Part shown: positions 33,250 through 34,711 of the stretch, piece after piece
Numbering within the stretch: the stretch's first letter is position 1
Layout: each line of letters opens with the position of its first letter
Assembly: GCA_031549885.1 (NCBI GenBank)
Contig: JAVBPD010000089.1
Span: 1 to 34,711, forward strand
Direction: 5' to 3'
Length of the DNA: 34,711 bases
Source of the DNA: WQUF01 sp031549885
GTDB taxonomy: Bacteria > Bacillota > Clostridia > Clostridiales > Clostridiaceae
The notes under the pieces: model-generated
Told to the model about the DNA's origin: nothing
The model's database searches: none
Seen by the model: the letters and a program-made list of their open reading frames with translations, nothing else
Position numbers and translations under genes: made by a program

Positions 33250-33459
33250 TTAAATTATCTCTTCTTCTAGGGTAAATTTAGAACATTTTTTTAACCTTGT
33301 AAATGCACTTCCATTATAGTGAGAATCTTTTTCTATGAGCGCATTAGCAAGTGCATTTAATTTGCTGTCCTCTACATCTTCCCTTACATCGTTTATAGTA
33401 ACCTTGTGAGTTGATCCATTTTGTAATTCAAATATAAATTCCACATATTTTTTAGTCAT
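33250..33459 (-). CDS. DUF2922 small protein
   Basis: A 69-aa protein with the DUF2922 pattern: a beta hairpin ending in VTINDVRED, followed by ALANALIEKD and a final strand. The family is common in Firmicutes and often lies next to DUF1659; no function is established. The stop of the DUF1659 gene is one base before this ATG and the GGAGG Shine-Dalgarno is inside that gene, so they are coupled. Confidence 0.8.
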   Translation of the reverse strand: MTKKYVEFIFELQNGSTHKVTINDVREDVEDSKLNALANALIEKDSHYNGSAFTRLKKCSKFTLEEEII

Positions 33460-33460
33460 T

Positions 33461-33679
33461 TTATTCCTCCGTTAATAAAGTTACATTATTTTTTAGTATT
33501 TCTTTTGTGCTATAAGCTAGGATTTCAGAGATTAATTTTCCTATTTCAAAAAAGTCATCATCTGTTGCTAAGTGAGACATAAAATTAAAGGTTTGTTTTT
33601 TATTTATTACCTTTCCTTCATCGGATAGCATCTCATAAGATACCGATACAGCGTTTGTTTTTATTGTTGTGTTTGGCAT
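33461..33679 (-). CDS. DUF1659 small protein
   Basis: A 72-aa protein starting MPNTTIKTNAVSVSYEM, with GKVINKKQTFNFMSHLATDDDFFEIGKLISEIL, the DUF1659 layout. Function unknown. The ATG is preceded by AAGGAGAAATTAA. It forms a pair with DUF2922 and is divergent from the ParB-like gene. Confidence 0.8.
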   Translation of the reverse strand: MPNTTIKTNAVSVSYEMLSDEGKVINKKQTFNFMSHLATDDDFFEIGKLISEILAYSTKEILKNNVTLLTEE

Positions 33680-33805
33680 TTAATTTCTCCTTGAGTTATT
33701 ATTTAATTTGTATTTCAATGTATAATATGAAAATATTTGGTAAATTGTTCTTAAAAATTTATTTTAAGCATAAATATTTATTATAATTATTTATAGGAGA
33801 ATTAT
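33680..33805. other. Divergent region between the DUF1659 and ParB-like genes
   Basis: 126 AT-rich bases. It must hold two promoters, but no hexamer pair stands out. TAGGAGA ahead of the ParB ATG is a good Shine-Dalgarno. Confidence 0.35.
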
Positions 33806-34711
33806 ATGACTAATAATAATTCAGAAATCCACGGCACTGATTTAAGGCCTACCTACAGGTTAAAAAATGATACAATTACTGTAACTGAGGAAGAAGTGAA
33901 GATTGATCCTCCTTCACCTGAGGTTTTGTTAAAGATGGCTGAATTTGAAAGAAAGGTTATTTTAAAAAGAGAAAGAAATTTTAATGAGGGCGTCGATTTA
34001 TTTAAAAATTTTGACAAAATTAATATAGAGCTCATTCATGATACTCCGCCAGGTTGGAATTTATTTAACGATAGTTCAGAAATGGAAATCCTGGACCTTG
34101 CTAGATCTGTTTGCAATGTAGGATTGATTCATCCAATTTATGTAAGCTTAGATCCTGATGGAATTTATACTGTCATATGCGGAAGATGTCGCCTTGCGGC
34201 ATTTGTTAAACTTTATCAGTCAACAGGTCTTGAGAAATATAAGTATATTCCAGCTTATGTATTAAATACTGAAGAAATTGATGAACTTTTTCTTAGAACT
34301 TTAATAGTGGAATCCAATATTAGCTTTAGAACTATAACTAAATACAATAAAATCACTAGCTTAATAGAAAATTATGAGATCATGAAAAGGACAAAGTTAT
34401 ATAGAAATGAGAAGAATGTTGCTATGGAATTAGCTAAAATTTATGATATTTCTGAGTCCTCAGTGTTTAACTTTTTAAGGGTTAAACAGCTTTGCGACCC
34501 TGGTTTAACTCTTTTGTATGAGGATAGGATTTCTTTAAAAGCTGCTTTATATCTTACAAAGGTGTCAAAGGAAACTCAAGTTAATATCCTTGAAAGGTAT
34601 GGTGTAGAAGGAGTTAATGCTATCTTTAGATTAAAGCTTTTAACCAGTGAAGATAATATATCAATAGAAAAGCTTGATGAAAAGATAAATGTAGTTAGTA
34701 ATCTCACTCCT
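33806..34711 (+). CDS. ParB/Spo0J-like protein (C-terminus cut by window edge)
   Basis: 302 codons are open to the window edge. Residues ~30-85 hold a charged block (RNFNEGVDLFKNFDKINIEL, then PPGW) shared with the ParB-like gene at the left end. Residues ~95-190 are a ParB N-domain: LARSVCNVGLIHPIYVSLD, then VICGRCRLAAFVKL. This last segment stands where ParB has GERRxRA, the CTP-binding box, here GRCRLAA, so the box is divergent. A helix-turn-helix follows (VAMELAKIYDISESSVFNFLRVKQL, near 220-245). It is probably a DNA-binding regulator or partner of a specialised ParB system; the chromosome-segregation parB is unlikely because no parA is adjacent. Confidence 0.75.
   Translation, partial: MTNNNSEIHGTDLRPTYRLKNDTITVTEEEVKIDPPSPEVLLKMAEFERKVILKRERNFNEGVDLFKNFDKINIELIHDTPPGWNLFNDSSEMEILDLARSVCNVGLIHPIYVSLDPDGIYTVICGRCRLAAFVKLYQSTGLEKYKYIPAYVLNTEEIDELFLRTLIVESNISFRTITKYNKITSLIENYEIMKRTKLYRNEKNVAMELAKIYDISESSVFNFLRVKQLCDPGLTLLYEDRISLKAALYLTKVSKETQVNILERYGVEGVNAIFRLKLLTSEDNISIEKLDEKINVVSNLTP

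Noticed and set aside
1..34711. tRNA, rRNA, CRISPR array, integrase or prophage
   Set aside because: None seen on reading either strand; a covariance-model scan would be decisive for small RNA genes.

Overview
The window looks like chromosomal DNA from a low-GC, Gram-positive anaerobe of the class Clostridia. The coding DNA is very AT-rich, purine-rich Shine-Dalgarno sites precede most genes, and TTG/GTG starts are common. Several arrangements are typical of clostridia: an ispH-rpsA fusion next to cmk, a V-type ATPase operon, a B12-dependent ribonucleotide reductase, and a DUF1659-DUF2922 pair. No rRNA, tRNA, CRISPR array, insertion sequence or integrase gene was recognised, and no species can be named.

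Left part (1-8.3 kb). A ParB-like gene, cut by the window edge, points outward. A HIT-family protein follows, then a terminator and a housekeeping run: HNH-like protein, rluB, mnmM, a DUF4264 protein, a BaiN/HI0933-type flavoprotein, cmk, and the IspH-S1 fusion. Genes here are closely packed and partly overlapping. The IspH-S1 fusion has no ATG/GTG/TTG start that would keep its first cluster cysteine, and probably starts at ATT. Next come speD (AdoMet decarboxylase, polyamine synthesis) and a GNAT acetyltransferase.

Middle (8.5-17.1 kb). This is a complete nine-gene V/A-type ATPase operon in the order G(F), C, I, K, F(G), E, A, B, D (letters in brackets are E. hirae Ntp names). It ends at a strong terminator and encodes the headpiece, central stalk, peripheral stalks and membrane rotor/stator of an ion-pumping rotary ATPase.

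Right part (17.2-34.7 kb). In order: a secreted subtilisin-like protease with a leucine-rich-repeat tail; an alpha/beta hydrolase-fold protein lacking its nucleophile serine; a convergent RecB-type nuclease/XPD-DinG helicase fusion; a PHP phosphoesterase coupled to a lipoprotein gene; an accessory minus-strand pair (GHKL ATPase of 651 aa plus an unrecognised 109-aa protein); nrdJ with a possible attenuator in its leader; and a plus-strand run of gamma-carbonic-anhydrase-like protein, rhomboid-like protein with a Cys/His tail, CvfB, free-methionine-sulfoxide reductase and a lipoprotein. The DUF1659/DUF2922 pair and a second ParB-like gene, also cut by the edge, close the window.

Main points to follow up: (i) the GHKL ATPase + small protein pair, the best candidate for an undescribed (possibly defence) module; (ii) two ParB paralogues at the two ends, pointing outward, with 31 of 49 identical residues in an unusual N-terminal block; (iii) the ATT start of ispH-rpsA; (iv) two proteins (HIT and alpha/beta hydrolase) that each lack the catalytic nucleophile; (v) terminator-like hairpins in the leaders of nrdJ and the helicase.
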